Translations under genes and position numbers: made by a program
From: CBDIHP01 sp965279195
Lineage (GTDB): Bacteria; Planctomycetota; Planctomycetia; Isosphaerales; Isosphaeraceae
Length of the DNA stretch: 64,000 bases
Reading direction: 5' to 3'
NCBI GenBank assembly: GCA_965279195.1
Contig: CBDIHP010000035.1
Span: 1 to 64,000, forward strand
The notes under the pieces: generated by a model
Databases searched by the model: none
Told to the model about the DNA's origin: nothing
Seen by the model: only the letters and a program-made list of their open reading frames with translations
Part shown: positions 46,089 through 56,369 of the stretch, piece by piece
Layout: each line of letters begins with the position of its first letter
Position numbering within the stretch: the first letter of the stretch is position 1

Positions 46089-46246
46089 GGAGTGCGGAAG
46101 CTTGCTTCCGCTCGGTTCTCGCGGAGCTTGCTCCGCGTCCCAGTCTCGTCAGGGATGGGCCTTACGCCTCACACACCCGGTCGAAGTCGACTCCGCTTCG
46201 GAAGCAAGCTCCCTGCCTCAGAGCGGAGGCGAGCTTCCGCAGTCCA
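46089..46246. repeat. Family 3 repeat, copy between ilvB and TIGR03067 gene
   Basis: The left end reads CGGAGTGCGGAAGCTTGCTTCCGCT, quoted as GGAGTGCGGAAGCTTGC; the right end GAGGCGAGCTTCCGCAGTCC. Inner parts include GCGGAGCTTGCTCCGC. It lies right behind the TIGR03067 gene stop. Confidence 0.7.
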
Positions 46247-46250
46247 GGCG

Positions 46251-47726
46251 TTACCTCAACCGCTTGGCCGTCATCAGCTCGCCCAAACCGGTCCGGTAGA
46301 CCATGGTCTGGTCGCCGATCGACTGGATATTGCCGTAGAAGATCTGGCCGGCGATCCGGGCGTCCTGGGTCACGAGGACCTGGGCGTCGAGGATCCCCGC
46401 GCCGTAGCTCCAGCGCCCGGAGGAGTTCGTATCCGGGCCCTCGAACATCCGCTTGACGACCTTCTTCCAGTAGCGGGTGGCCACGAACGTGCCATCGCGG
46501 CGGAAGACGATCGTGAGGGTCCCGCGGCGGTCGGTGATCGTCCACGACCCGACGATCAGCTCGCGGACCCGCTCGTCGGTCGAGATCGTCCGGACCGGCG
46601 GGGGCTCGGGCCTGGGCTCGGGACGCGGCTCCGGCCGGGGTTCGGGGCGGGGGCGGGGCTGTTCGAGCTTCGGGGCGGGGATGGGGTCGTCGTCGATGTA
46701 CTCGTTGAAGTCCACCTTGGGCAACGTCTGGCTGACCGGCCGGGTGGTGGACGTCGGGGCGGACTTCGCGACCCGCAGGGTCATCAGGAGCAGGTCGGAG
46801 CCGGACGGGGCGTCGAACTCGGTCGGACGCGGGTCGGACTCGCTCCGGGCGAGGCAGATGATGAGCTTGTCGCCGGCGAACCGGTAGATGCCGCGATGGA
46901 CCTCATCGAAGCTGCTGGTGACGTCGATCCAGCTCGGCGTCTTGGTGGGGTCGAGGTCCACGGTGGAGATCCAGCGCTCGCCGGTGGTGGGAGAGGTCCG
47001 GGTCCAGGAGTGGGAACCGATCTTGAGCTTGCCGTCCTCGGCGAACCGGCGGCGGATGAGGTCCGGGCCGAGCTGCTGGCCGTCGTCGGTGACGGAGATG
47101 ATCTCCCACGTGCCGGCGATCAGCTCATGGGCGCGGCGGGCCTCGGCGCTCATGCGGTTCAGGTTGACCCGGCTCCGCTCGCCCTCGCGGGACGTCCCGA
47201 TGTGGTCGGCCTCGATGATGTCCGAACGCAGCCGGGGCTGCGAGACGACCGTGGCGGCCGGGCCCTTGTCGAGCGAGAGGGTCACGAAGAACCGCTTCGA
47301 GCCTGGGGTCGAGGTGAAGTCCTCGGGACGCCTGGGGTCATTGCTGCGGTCGAAGATGACCTTGAGGCTGTCGCCCTGGAACTCGTAGATCCCGGGCATC
47401 ATCTTGTCGTCGCGCGAGATGACGTCGATCTTGCGGACTCCGTTGGCCGGGTCGATCCGGTAGGCGAGTTTGCGGACCTCGTTGGTCTCGGGGTGCTCGA
47501 AGGTGATCGTCCGGTCGGAGATGGTGACCTTGCGGTCCTTGGCGACGGCGCGCGCGACCAGCTCGGGCCCGAGCTGCTCGCCGTCGTCGACGATGGCGAC
47601 GATCCGCCAGTTGCCGACCAGGAGGTCCTTGGTCAGCTTGAGGTTACCGAGCTGGTCCTGTCCCTGGGCTAAGCCGGCGGCGAAGACCCAGGCGATGGCG
47701 ATCGCGGGGAAAATCCGGTTTCTCAT
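46251..47726 (-). CDS. Exported protein with two TIGR03067 domains and a Pro-rich linker
   Basis: The 491-residue protein starts with a signal peptide (MRNRIFPAIAIAWVFAAGLAQG). Two tandem TIGR03067 modules follow, each starting with a lipocalin-like strand (LLVGNWRIVAIVDDGEQLGP near 35-54, and LIAGTWEIISVTDDGQQLGP near 200). Each ends with a PGIYEFQGDSLKV / RGIYRFAGDKLII strand and a second short block. A linker of PRPEP repeats (about 355-375) leads to a third small beta domain (SWTITDRRGTLTIVFRRDGTF). TIGR03067 is a planctomycete-rich family of unknown function. Confidence 0.82.
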   Translation of the reverse strand: MRNRIFPAIAIAWVFAAGLAQGQDQLGNLKLTKDLLVGNWRIVAIVDDGEQLGPELVARAVAKDRKVTISDRTITFEHPETNEVRKLAYRIDPANGVRKIDVISRDDKMMPGIYEFQGDSLKVIFDRSNDPRRPEDFTSTPGSKRFFVTLSLDKGPAATVVSQPRLRSDIIEADHIGTSREGERSRVNLNRMSAEARRAHELIAGTWEIISVTDDGQQLGPDLIRRRFAEDGKLKIGSHSWTRTSPTTGERWISTVDLDPTKTPSWIDVTSSFDEVHRGIYRFAGDKLIICLARSESDPRPTEFDAPSGSDLLLMTLRVAKSAPTSTTRPVSQTLPKVDFNEYIDDDPIPAPKLEQPRPRPEPRPEPRPEPRPEPPPVRTISTDERVRELIVGSWTITDRRGTLTIVFRRDGTFVATRYWKKVVKRMFEGPDTNSSGRWSYGAGILDAQVLVTQDARIAGQIFYGNIQSIGDQTMVYRTGLGELMTAKRLR

Positions 47727-47887
47727 TGTCGACGCCCATCCGTGGCCTATCTTTGGATGTGAAGACCCGGGACATCTTGTAACCAATGGCGTGAGATCCG
47801 CAAAGCCGACTTTGCTTGCCCGGACCCCGCACTCGACACGAGCGTCCGCAAACCCTGCCGATCGCCGGGCCCGGCGCTTCTGGCGAC

Positions 47888-47916
47888 TTGATCGGGCGGG
47901 GGCCAGTGGGGATACT
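47888..47916 (+). promoter_or_regulatory. Promoter for pgi
   Basis: TTGATC (47888-47893) is followed after 17 bases by GATACT (47911-47916). The gap 47727-48038 separates divergent genes and has no other feature I can support. Confidence 0.55.
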
Positions 47917-48038
47917 CTGACCACCCCCCGGTAGGCCCCGGGACGACTCGTCGTGCGAAACCCGCGCGGGACGGCAGGCCACCGGCCCGACCCGATCGAC
48001 CCCTCGATCCCGGCCCCAAGGGTCTGGAGTGCAACCCG

Positions 48039-49667
<1,629 letters not shown>

Positions 49668-49728
49668 TGATCGACCGGGCGGGGCACGTCGGTGCGTCGG
49701 CCCGGTTGTTTCTTGCATTCGTTGATGA

Positions 49729-49757
49729 AAGCGGAAGCTCCGCTCCCGCACTCCAAG
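49729..49757. repeat. Family 3 repeat remnant
   Basis: AAGCGGAAGCTCCGCTCCCGCACTCCAA, quoted as GCGGAAGCTCCGC and CCCGCACTCC, is a right-end fragment of the family 3 element. It lies just before the cyclophilin start. Confidence 0.55.
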
Positions 49758-49769
49758 GTTGAGAGCACC

Positions 49770-50264
49770 ATGGCCAGACCCAAAGTCTTCTTCGACGTGA
49801 CGATCGACGGCAAGCCGGGCGGGCGGATCACGTTCGAGCTGTATGACGATGTCGTCCCCAAGACGGCCGAGAACTTCAGGGCCCTCTGCACCGGCGAGCC
49901 GGGCTTCGGCTACAAGGGCTGCTCGTTCCACCGCGTCATCCCCCAGTTCATGCTCCAGGGGGGCGACTTCACGAACCACAACGGCACCGGCGGCAAGTCG
50001 ATCTACGGCGCGAAGTTTGCCGACGAGAACTTCAAGCTCAAGCACGACAAGCCGTTCCTGCTGTCGATGGCCAACGCCGGCCCGAACACCAACGGCTCGC
50101 AGTTCTTCATCACCACAGTGCTCACCCCCTGGCTGGACGGCAAGCACGTCGTCTTCGGCGAGGTGACCGAGGGCTCCGACGTCGTCAAGACCATCGAAGG
50201 CCTGGGCTCCAGCTCCGGCAAGACCCGCTCGCAGGTCGTCATCAGCGACTGCGGCCAGCTCTGA
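49770..50264 (+). CDS. Peptidyl-prolyl cis-trans isomerase, cyclophilin type
   Basis: The 164-residue cytosolic cyclophilin has FDVTIDGKPGGRITFELYDD, FRALCTGEPGFGYKGCSFHRVIP (catalytic Arg in FHRVIP), FMLQGGDFTNHNGTGGKS, LSMANAGPNTNGSQFFITT and LDGKHVVFGEVTEG. No signal peptide is present. ATG 49770 is preferred over upstream in-frame starts that run through the repeat. Confidence 0.95.
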   Translation: MARPKVFFDVTIDGKPGGRITFELYDDVVPKTAENFRALCTGEPGFGYKGCSFHRVIPQFMLQGGDFTNHNGTGGKSIYGAKFADENFKLKHDKPFLLSMANAGPNTNGSQFFITTVLTPWLDGKHVVFGEVTEGSDVVKTIEGLGSSSGKTRSQVVISDCGQL

Positions 50265-50277
50265 GACGATCGGGAAA

Positions 50278-50377
50278 TGGTTGATGGGTGATGGGTGACA
50301 GGGGAGCGGCCCCGCCCGGGTCAATCGCTCCCCTCCTTCCTCGCCCACGACCCATCATCCATGACCCATCATCCATC
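50278..50377. repeat. Family 1 palindromic repeat, copy 3
   Basis: Left TTGATGGGTGATGGGTGACA, right CCCATCATCCATGACCCATC, with GGGGAGCG / CGCTCCCC in the inner stem. The start codon of the next gene (50361) lies inside its right arm. Confidence 0.7.
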
Positions 50378-51191
50378 GACTTCCCGCCCCGTGGCCCTCG
50401 TGACGGGGGCCTCGGCGGGGATCGGCCGCGAGTTCGCCCGGCAACTCGTGCTGGAGCGGGGCTACCGCGTCCTCGGCACGGCCCGAAGGCGGGAGAGGCT
50501 GGAGACCTTGAAGGCCGAGCTGCCCGAGGGGACCTTCGACTTCCTCGAAGGCGACCTCGCCTCGGCCGAGTTCCGCGCCCGGCTCTGGGACTGGGCCGAG
50601 TCGGCCTCCGGCGGCGTGACCTTGCTGGTCAACAACGCCGGCCTGGGCCACTATGACGACCTCCTGGACCAGGATTTCGAGCGGATCCGGGACATCTTCG
50701 AGATCAACGTCCTGGCCATGATCGACCTCACCCAGCGCGCCGGTAAAGCCATGCGGGCCAGGGGAGGGGGGGAGATCGTCCAGGTCTCGTCGGTCCTGGG
50801 GTTCGTCGGACTGCCGTACTCGACGGCATATGTCTCATCCAAGTATGCCGTGATCGGCCTGGTGACGAGCCTGCGCTACGAGCTGCGCGGCACGGGCGTC
50901 CGCGTCTGGGCCGCCTGCCCCGGCCGGACTGAGAGCGAGTTCCGCGACATCGCCCTCGAAGGCCGCCCGCTGAGTCAGCCACCGCCGAAGGGAGCCCCGA
51001 CCGACCTGGTCGTCCGGGCGTTCCTGAATAAGCTCGGCACCCGCAGGGCCTTCATCTTCCCCAACCTCAAGGCCCGGATCGTCGTCGACCTAGCCCACTG
51101 GCTCCCCGGCCCGTTCGACTGGTTCATGTCCCGCTTCGCCCCGACCTACTTCGCCGGCGAATCCGGCAAGAAGCCGCCGGGACGCCCGTAG
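50361..51191 (+). CDS. Short-chain dehydrogenase/reductase
   Basis: The 276-residue SDR has the NAD(P) motif VTGASAGIGREFARQ, NNAG, the catalytic Ser in VSSVLGFVGLP, and YVSSKYAV with Tyr and Lys. The C-terminal end has a hydrophobic segment (FDWFMSRFAPTYF). The first usable ATG (50361) lies inside the family 1 repeat, so the first eight residues (MTHHPSTS) are repeat-encoded. Substrate unknown. Confidence 0.87.
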   Translation: MTHHPSTSRPVALVTGASAGIGREFARQLVLERGYRVLGTARRRERLETLKAELPEGTFDFLEGDLASAEFRARLWDWAESASGGVTLLVNNAGLGHYDDLLDQDFERIRDIFEINVLAMIDLTQRAGKAMRARGGGEIVQVSSVLGFVGLPYSTAYVSSKYAVIGLVTSLRYELRGTGVRVWAACPGRTESEFRDIALEGRPLSQPPPKGAPTDLVVRAFLNKLGTRRAFIFPNLKARIVVDLAHWLPGPFDWFMSRFAPTYFAGESGKKPPGRP

Positions 51192-51242
51192 GGGGCGCTG
51201 GTGCGGGGGCGCGAGGACGTGTCGCAGTGCACTTTACGGTGA

Positions 51243-51545
51243 TCAGCCCATCGGCTCCTTGATGGACCGCACGAAGTGCTCGCCCTTGCCCTTGGACTTG
51301 AGGAGCTTGGCGTGGGCCTCGGCGCCGGCTTTCTGGGGGTAGTCGAATGTGGCGACGGTGCGGCCGCCGATGTCGCAGACGGCCCAGACGACGCGCATCC
51401 GGGCGGTGGGGCTGGGCGGCGGGCGGCGCTCGGTGGGCTCGCGCCGAGGTGTCTTGACCTTCTCCTCGGCGTCGACGATGCCTCGGGCCTCGGCGGCGTC
51501 GACGGCGGCTCGGAGTTCGAAGCGGTTCAGGGGGCGTCGGGCCAT
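51243..51545 (-). CDS. Small basic protein of unknown function
   Basis: The 100-residue protein begins ARRPLNRFELRAAVDAAEA, has a proline- and arginine-rich middle (KTPRREPTERRPPPSP), and a compact C-terminal part VVWAVCDIGGRTVATFDYPQK...KGEHFVRSIKEPMG. It looks cytosolic and is likely a conserved planctomycete protein, but I do not know its function. ATG 51545 follows GAGGCG at good spacing. Confidence 0.65.
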   Translation of the reverse strand: MARRPLNRFELRAAVDAAEARGIVDAEEKVKTPRREPTERRPPPSPTARMRVVWAVCDIGGRTVATFDYPQKAGAEAHAKLLKSKGKGEHFVRSIKEPMG

Positions 51546-51678
51546 GATTCGCCTCGGGTTGGCAGGGTGGCGTATTCGCGCATCGGGGCCGGCGGGGATC
51601 GGGGGGCCCCCGAGAATCCTAGAACATGGTAGGGAGAACGCCCCGGAGTTCAAGCCGGCTTACGCCGCCGGGGCCGAT

Positions 51679-52674
51679 TCAGATGTTGGTCGCTTCCTCG
51701 ATCTGCTCGAACCCGCCCGGCAGGCGGTAGAGCGTCGAGGTCTCGACCCGCTGGAAGCCCAGCGACTCGTAGAGGTTCAGCGCGGCCAGGTTCGTCGACC
51801 GGGTCTGGACGGCCACGGAGTCGGTCCAGTTGGCCTTCGACTGCCTCAGGATCTCGCTGACGATGAACCGGCCGTAGCCCTTCCGGCGCAGGTCGGCGGG
51901 GACCTCGACGTTGACCAGGCCGAGCATCACCCGGCTGGTGTTGCGGCCGAACCCGCTCATGTCCCAGGTCGTGGCGCGGGCGAACTCGGTGGCGTCGGCC
52001 TTGGAGAGCAGGCGGTAGAGCGTGGGCCGGAATTCGCCGATGGCGGCGGCCTCCCACCAGTTCTGGAGCCCGGCGTCCTCGGACAGCCTGATCTCGGTCT
52101 GGCGCCGGTGGATCGCCGCCTTGGGGTCGCGGATCTCGACCCGGGTCAGGTCGAATTCGAGCAGGACGGTCGTGGATACCGACTCGAAGCTCGCTCGCTG
52201 GACGGCCGCGTGGAACCCGACGTGGGCCCCGAGGATCCCGGCCCACTCGCTGCCGCCGTAGATCCCCCAGTAGAACGGGTTGAGCGGGAGCTGGCCGCCG
52301 GCGTAGATGACCTTCGCCCCCCGGTGCCGCAGGTACTTCTCGGCGGCGTGGATCAGGCCGTCGGAGATCGCCCGCTCGTCGGGCCCGGGCTCGGCGACGA
52401 GCATTCCGATGGTCCCGAGCTGAAAGTCGAGCCGGTGGTGGTGCCCCGAGGCCTCGAGATCCGGGCCGAAGCCGGCGTGAGCGAACCCGACGACCTCCGA
52501 CGCCCGCTCGGCCACGATCAGGCCGGCGGCCTCGAAGAAGGGCTTGCTCATGACGAACGCGTCGAACTCGTGCGCGTTCAGGGGCCGGGTCACGCCGACC
52601 TCCGGGAGCGACTTGCTCCAGAGCCTGGCGATGCCGGGCACGTCATCGTTCTTGAACGGGCGGTAGCGGATCAC
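51679..52674 (-). CDS. Double-domain GNAT acetyltransferase
   Basis: The 331-residue protein carries two GNAT modules. The second has a typical acetyl-CoA loop, VPADLRRKGYGRFIVSEIL, and TNLAALNLYESLGFQRV at the end. The first (IRYRPFKNDDVPGIARLW..., GLIVAERASEVVGFAHAG) has a less clear P-loop. Mycothiol-synthase-like double GNATs have this layout, but the acceptor cannot be named. It is on the same strand as the Rieske gene. Confidence 0.82.
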   Translation of the reverse strand: MIRYRPFKNDDVPGIARLWSKSLPEVGVTRPLNAHEFDAFVMSKPFFEAAGLIVAERASEVVGFAHAGFGPDLEASGHHHRLDFQLGTIGMLVAEPGPDERAISDGLIHAAEKYLRHRGAKVIYAGGQLPLNPFYWGIYGGSEWAGILGAHVGFHAAVQRASFESVSTTVLLEFDLTRVEIRDPKAAIHRRQTEIRLSEDAGLQNWWEAAAIGEFRPTLYRLLSKADATEFARATTWDMSGFGRNTSRVMLGLVNVEVPADLRRKGYGRFIVSEILRQSKANWTDSVAVQTRSTNLAALNLYESLGFQRVETSTLYRLPGGFEQIEEATNI

Positions 52675-52750
52675 CAGGGCGTCTCGATGCCGGGGGGTAC
52701 GTTCCTGGACGAGCGCATTTCGGTGGTCGGGGTCGGGGCCGGTCCTCGGG

Positions 52751-53059
52751 TCAGACGACGTTCACCAGGACGTCCTGCCCCTCGACCTTGACCTCGTAGA
52801 CCGGCTGCTTGAGCTTGCCGTTGAGGGTGGTCTTGCCGGTGCAGACGTCGAACTGCCAGCCGTGCCAGGGGCAGGTGACGATGGTGCCGTCGACCGGTCC
52901 GTCGGCCAGCGGGCCCCCCTGGTGCGGGCAGATCCCGTCGATCGCGTAGAGGTGGCCGTCGATGTGGAAGACGGCGTAGATCCGCCCCTCGTGCTCGAAC
53001 TCCTTGGCGGAACCCGAGGGGATCTGGTCCAGGGTGGCCACTTTCACGAAACCCGGCAT
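52751..53059 (-). CDS. Rieske [2Fe-2S] ferredoxin-like protein
   Basis: The 102-residue single-domain protein has both Rieske boxes, CPHQGG (Cys44, His46) and CPWHGW (Cys63, His66). It lacks a membrane anchor, so it resembles ferredoxin subunits of dioxygenases or nitrite reductase small subunits. It is divergent from the CrtI-like oxidoreductase 225 bases away and may donate electrons to an unlinked oxygenase. Confidence 0.92.
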   Translation of the reverse strand: MPGFVKVATLDQIPSGSAKEFEHEGRIYAVFHIDGHLYAIDGICPHQGGPLADGPVDGTIVTCPWHGWQFDVCTGKTTLNGKLKQPVYEVKVEGQDVLVNVV

Positions 53060-53283
53060 GACCGACGAATCCTCTCATCTGACGGAATTCGGCCCGGCGG
53101 TCGGTTCGAATGGGCGGGGATCTCGACCGCGGGCCCGTTGCGACCGGGATCGATCGCGAGGGTCTATCTTACAGTATGGTTGCGTGCAGCGGAACCGAAC
53201 AGGCCGAAACCCGCGGGCCGATCTCCGGGCCCGCGCCTATATTGCCAGGGGACGATCGTTGGGGCGACATCGGGGGCGCGGCG

Positions 53284-54846
53284 TTGGATACGTTCGATCT
53301 GGTCGTGGTGGGCGGGGGGATGGGCGGGCTGGCCACGGCGACGCTCGCCCAGAGGATCGGGATGCGGGTCGCCCTGCTGGAGTCGCACACCAAGCTCGGC
53401 GGCTGCGCGGGTCATTTCGGCCGGGGCGTCTATCACTTCGACGCCGGGGCCACCGCGCTGATGGGCCTCAACGCCGGCGAACCGATCGGCGACCTCCTCG
53501 ACCTCGTCGACCTCGACTTCGAGGGCGAACTCACCCCGGGCTACCGTGTTTGCCTGCCCGACCGCGAGGTCACGATCACGCCCGACGTCGACCGGTTCCT
53601 GGCCGACGTCGCCCGGGTCTTCCCCGGAAACGAGGCCGCCCGGCGCGGGTTCTTGAACCTCCAGGGCGTCGTCGGCGACACCCTGTTCGAGGTCGCCTCG
53701 CGGGTCCCCCGCCTGCCGTTCCGGTCGTTCGAGGACGCCCGGCACAACCTGAGGATCCTGGGCCTTCGTGGGATCGCGGCGGCGGCGACCTGGCTATTCA
53801 CGGTCGACGACGTCCTCCGGCTCTTCGGCCTGGCCCAAGACCGGGCCTTCCGGGCCTGGGTGGCGATGCTGCTCCAGGACACCGCCCAGGCCGGTCCCGA
53901 GACCGTCCCTTTCGCCAATGCCGCCGCCTGCATCCAGGCCTATCGCAAGGGCATGAGCCGCCCGCGCGGCGGGATGCGGGCCCTGGCCGAAGGGCTCGGG
54001 CAGCGGCTCGCTGAGCTGGGCGGAGACCTCCGGACCGGGACGCTCGCGGAGTCGGTCGAGCGCCGGGCGGACGGGCTCTTCGAAGTCCGGACTCGCCGCC
54101 GCCAGACATTCCTCGCCATGCACGTCGCGTTCAACCTGCCGCTGGACCTCGCCGCCCGACTGCTCGGCCGGTCGCTCGACGGCCGGCTTGGCCGGCAGGA
54201 GACCAAGTCCCGGGCGCAGTGGAGCGCCTTCACGGCCTATCTGGCCTTCGACCGCGATGCTCTCCCCGACGACACCCCGTTGTTCCACCAGGTGTTGCAG
54301 GACTACGGCCGGCCGATCCACGACGGCAACAACGCGTTGATCTCGCTCTCGCCGGTCGGCGACGAGGGCTACGGGCCCGAGGATGTCCGGGTCGCGACGA
54401 TGTCCACGCATACCCGCCCGGCCGACTGGGAGGGGCTCGACTCCGAGGCCTATCGCATCAAGAAGTCGGATTACGAGTCGCGGATGCTCGCGGCCCTGCG
54501 ACGGGCCCTGCCCGGGGCCGCCGGGGCGATCCGCCACGCCGAATTCGCCTCGCCCCGGAGCTTCCGGCGCTATACCCGGAGGCAGGCCGGTGCCGTCGGC
54601 GGGCCGCCGGTCTCGCGCGGCAACAGCACGTTCCTGGCCGTCGGCCCCGACGCCCTGGGGCCGGGCCTCTGGCTCGTGGGGGACTCGGTCTTCCCGGGGC
54701 AGGGGACGATGGCCACGGTGCTCTCGGGGATCCGGGTGGTCGAGCGGATCGCCGGGATCGACTGGCCCCGGATGAGTGCATCGGGCAGCCCGGAAAAGCT
54801 CAACGGGCGGCGAAGGACCTGGGCCGAGGTCCCTGCCACCCGCTGA
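53284..54846 (+). CDS. FAD-dependent CrtI/CrtD-like oxidoreductase
   Basis: The protein has the N-terminal dinucleotide fold FDLVVVGGGMGGLATATLAQ, a second glycine motif LGGCAGHFGRG, and the late FAD-binding block LWLVGDSVFPGQGTMATVLSGIRV of phytoene desaturase, CrtD and carotenoid isomerase enzymes. It likely acts on a polyene or other lipid; the substrate is not set by sequence. The start is difficult: TTG 53284 puts the fold at the N-terminus as usual in the family, giving 520 residues; ATG 53176 adds 36 non-conserved residues and overlaps a possible -10 (TATCTT, 53165-53170). Confidence 0.8.
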   Translation: MDTFDLVVVGGGMGGLATATLAQRIGMRVALLESHTKLGGCAGHFGRGVYHFDAGATALMGLNAGEPIGDLLDLVDLDFEGELTPGYRVCLPDREVTITPDVDRFLADVARVFPGNEAARRGFLNLQGVVGDTLFEVASRVPRLPFRSFEDARHNLRILGLRGIAAAATWLFTVDDVLRLFGLAQDRAFRAWVAMLLQDTAQAGPETVPFANAAACIQAYRKGMSRPRGGMRALAEGLGQRLAELGGDLRTGTLAESVERRADGLFEVRTRRRQTFLAMHVAFNLPLDLAARLLGRSLDGRLGRQETKSRAQWSAFTAYLAFDRDALPDDTPLFHQVLQDYGRPIHDGNNALISLSPVGDEGYGPEDVRVATMSTHTRPADWEGLDSEAYRIKKSDYESRMLAALRRALPGAAGAIRHAEFASPRSFRRYTRRQAGAVGGPPVSRGNSTFLAVGPDALGPGLWLVGDSVFPGQGTMATVLSGIRVVERIAGIDWPRMSASGSPEKLNGRRRTWAEVPATR

Positions 54847-54875
54847 GAGGGGGTCTGGAGAGTTGCAGACCGGGA

Positions 54876-56231
54876 TCAAGGCTCGAGCGTCAGACCAGCG
54901 GCTTCGGTGAGGCGGTTGAAATACGCGGCCTCGGTCGCCTGGAAGACGATCTCGGCGACCTCATGGTCGGTGAACGACTTCCGCAGCGAGACGATGTCCT
55001 GGTCGTCGATCAGGGCCGGGTTGACCGTGATCTTCCGGGCCAGGGCGACGGCCTCGCGGTCGCGGGCGCTGAGGAAATTGTCCTTCGCGTCGATCGCGAA
55101 GATGCTGTCGTCGGAGAGGCCGAGGGCCTTGAGCCGCGTCCGGGCGTGGGCCAGGGCATACCAGGCGCGGTCCTCGCGGGCGGCGGCCCAGGCGATGGCG
55201 GCGTTCAGGGTCGGGGAGAGCTTGCCCTCCTTCTCGGTCGCGTCGTGCATCGCGACCCGAGGGGGTCCGGCCTTGGGGAAGTCGGCCAGCAGCCGGGCCC
55301 AGTTCTGCGACGCCAGCGCGGTGTGCTTGTCGCCGAGGAGGGCCTTCGCTTGATCCTCGGCGGCCAGCACCAGGCGGGACTTGCGGCTGCGGGCCTGCTG
55401 GAGCGCGGTCTCGACGGCCGCGCGGTCTTCGAGCGGGCCGCGGCTGGCCGGCCGGGCGCAGGCCATGCCCTCGGCGTTCGGGTCGAGCGGGGCGACCTTG
55501 CTCTTGAGCGTCCTGAACCGCTCGGGGGTCTCGGTCAGGTAGGTCCGGTGGTCCTCCTGGGGGATCGCCAGCGGTCCGGTCCAGCGGTTCATGGCGTTGA
55601 AGCCGGCGACCGAGGTCAGGATCTCCAGGATCTGGAGGTCGTTGTAGTGTTCCTTGAGCCTGGCGATGTCTGAGTCGCCGATCGCCTGCGGCTCGTTGGT
55701 GATCTTGAGGGTGAAGGCAAACGCGGCCTGCTCGGCCGGGCTGAAGCCCGACCAGTCGCCGTCGAGCGCGGCGATGGTGGCCTCGTCGACCCCTTCGGCC
55801 GCGAGCTTGACCTCCTGGTGCCCCTGGCAATAGACGCAGTTATTCGCCCGGGAGACGATCCAGAAGAGTTCGACCTTGAATGCGTTGTTCAGGGTCTGGG
55901 CCGGGTCCTTCTCGCGCTGGAAGCCGCCGGAGACGAAGGAGGCGGGGAGGTAGAGCTTCCGCATCCGGCCGTTGTTGATGATCCCGCCCAGCCCGGCGAC
56001 GGCCCCCTTGGTCTTGGCCCGAGCCTCGGCCTCGTCGATCTCGGCCTGGGTCGGCGGCGGCAGGGGGAGACGCGGGTTGGAGTGCTTGGAGTCTTCGAGC
56101 TGCCTCTTGAGTTCGCCGCGGTTCGTCGCGACCGGCTTCGCCCCGCGCTTGAGGGGTGAATCGTCGGAGAACGCGTTCGTCGTCAGCCCCAGGGCGACCA
56201 GCCCGGCGGCGGTGTAGGCTCGGGAAATCAT
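54876..56231 (-). CDS. Exported protein with two carboxymuconolactone decarboxylase (AhpD-like) domains
   Basis: After a signal peptide (SRAYTAAGLVALGLTTNAF) the 451-residue protein has two AhpD-like helical domains. The first carries the redox motif CVYCQGH (Cys132, Cys135, His138), as in peroxidase-type members. The second (about residue 330 on) keeps the fold but has no cysteine pair (WYALAHARTRLKALGLS). ATG 56231 is preceded by AGGAA; a longer frame crosses the family 4 repeat and is rejected. Confidence 0.82.
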   Translation of the reverse strand: MISRAYTAAGLVALGLTTNAFSDDSPLKRGAKPVATNRGELKRQLEDSKHSNPRLPLPPPTQAEIDEAEARAKTKGAVAGLGGIINNGRMRKLYLPASFVSGGFQREKDPAQTLNNAFKVELFWIVSRANNCVYCQGHQEVKLAAEGVDEATIAALDGDWSGFSPAEQAAFAFTLKITNEPQAIGDSDIARLKEHYNDLQILEILTSVAGFNAMNRWTGPLAIPQEDHRTYLTETPERFRTLKSKVAPLDPNAEGMACARPASRGPLEDRAAVETALQQARSRKSRLVLAAEDQAKALLGDKHTALASQNWARLLADFPKAGPPRVAMHDATEKEGKLSPTLNAAIAWAAAREDRAWYALAHARTRLKALGLSDDSIFAIDAKDNFLSARDREAVALARKITVNPALIDDQDIVSLRKSFTDHEVAEIVFQATEAAYFNRLTEAAGLTLEP

Positions 56232-56241
56232 GGGAATTCCT

Positions 56242-56297
56242 GTAGGGTGTGGTGCCACGCGGACGCACGTCCGCGTCCACCGCACCGACGAGGGCGT
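56242..56297. repeat. Family 4 repeat, left half
   Basis: GTAGGGTGTGGTGCCACGCGG is followed by CGCACGTCCGCGTCCACCGC, quoted as GTAGGGTGTGGTGCC and CGTCCGCGTCCACCGC. It matches the left half of 41115-41255 with very few differences. It lies just upstream of the AhpD-like gene start. Confidence 0.7.
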
Positions 56298-56369
56298 GCG
56301 CGGGTGGGTTCACGTGTTGACAACGGCATCCGTCGCTGAGGTCGGCCGAAGACGGCCGACCTCACCCGA

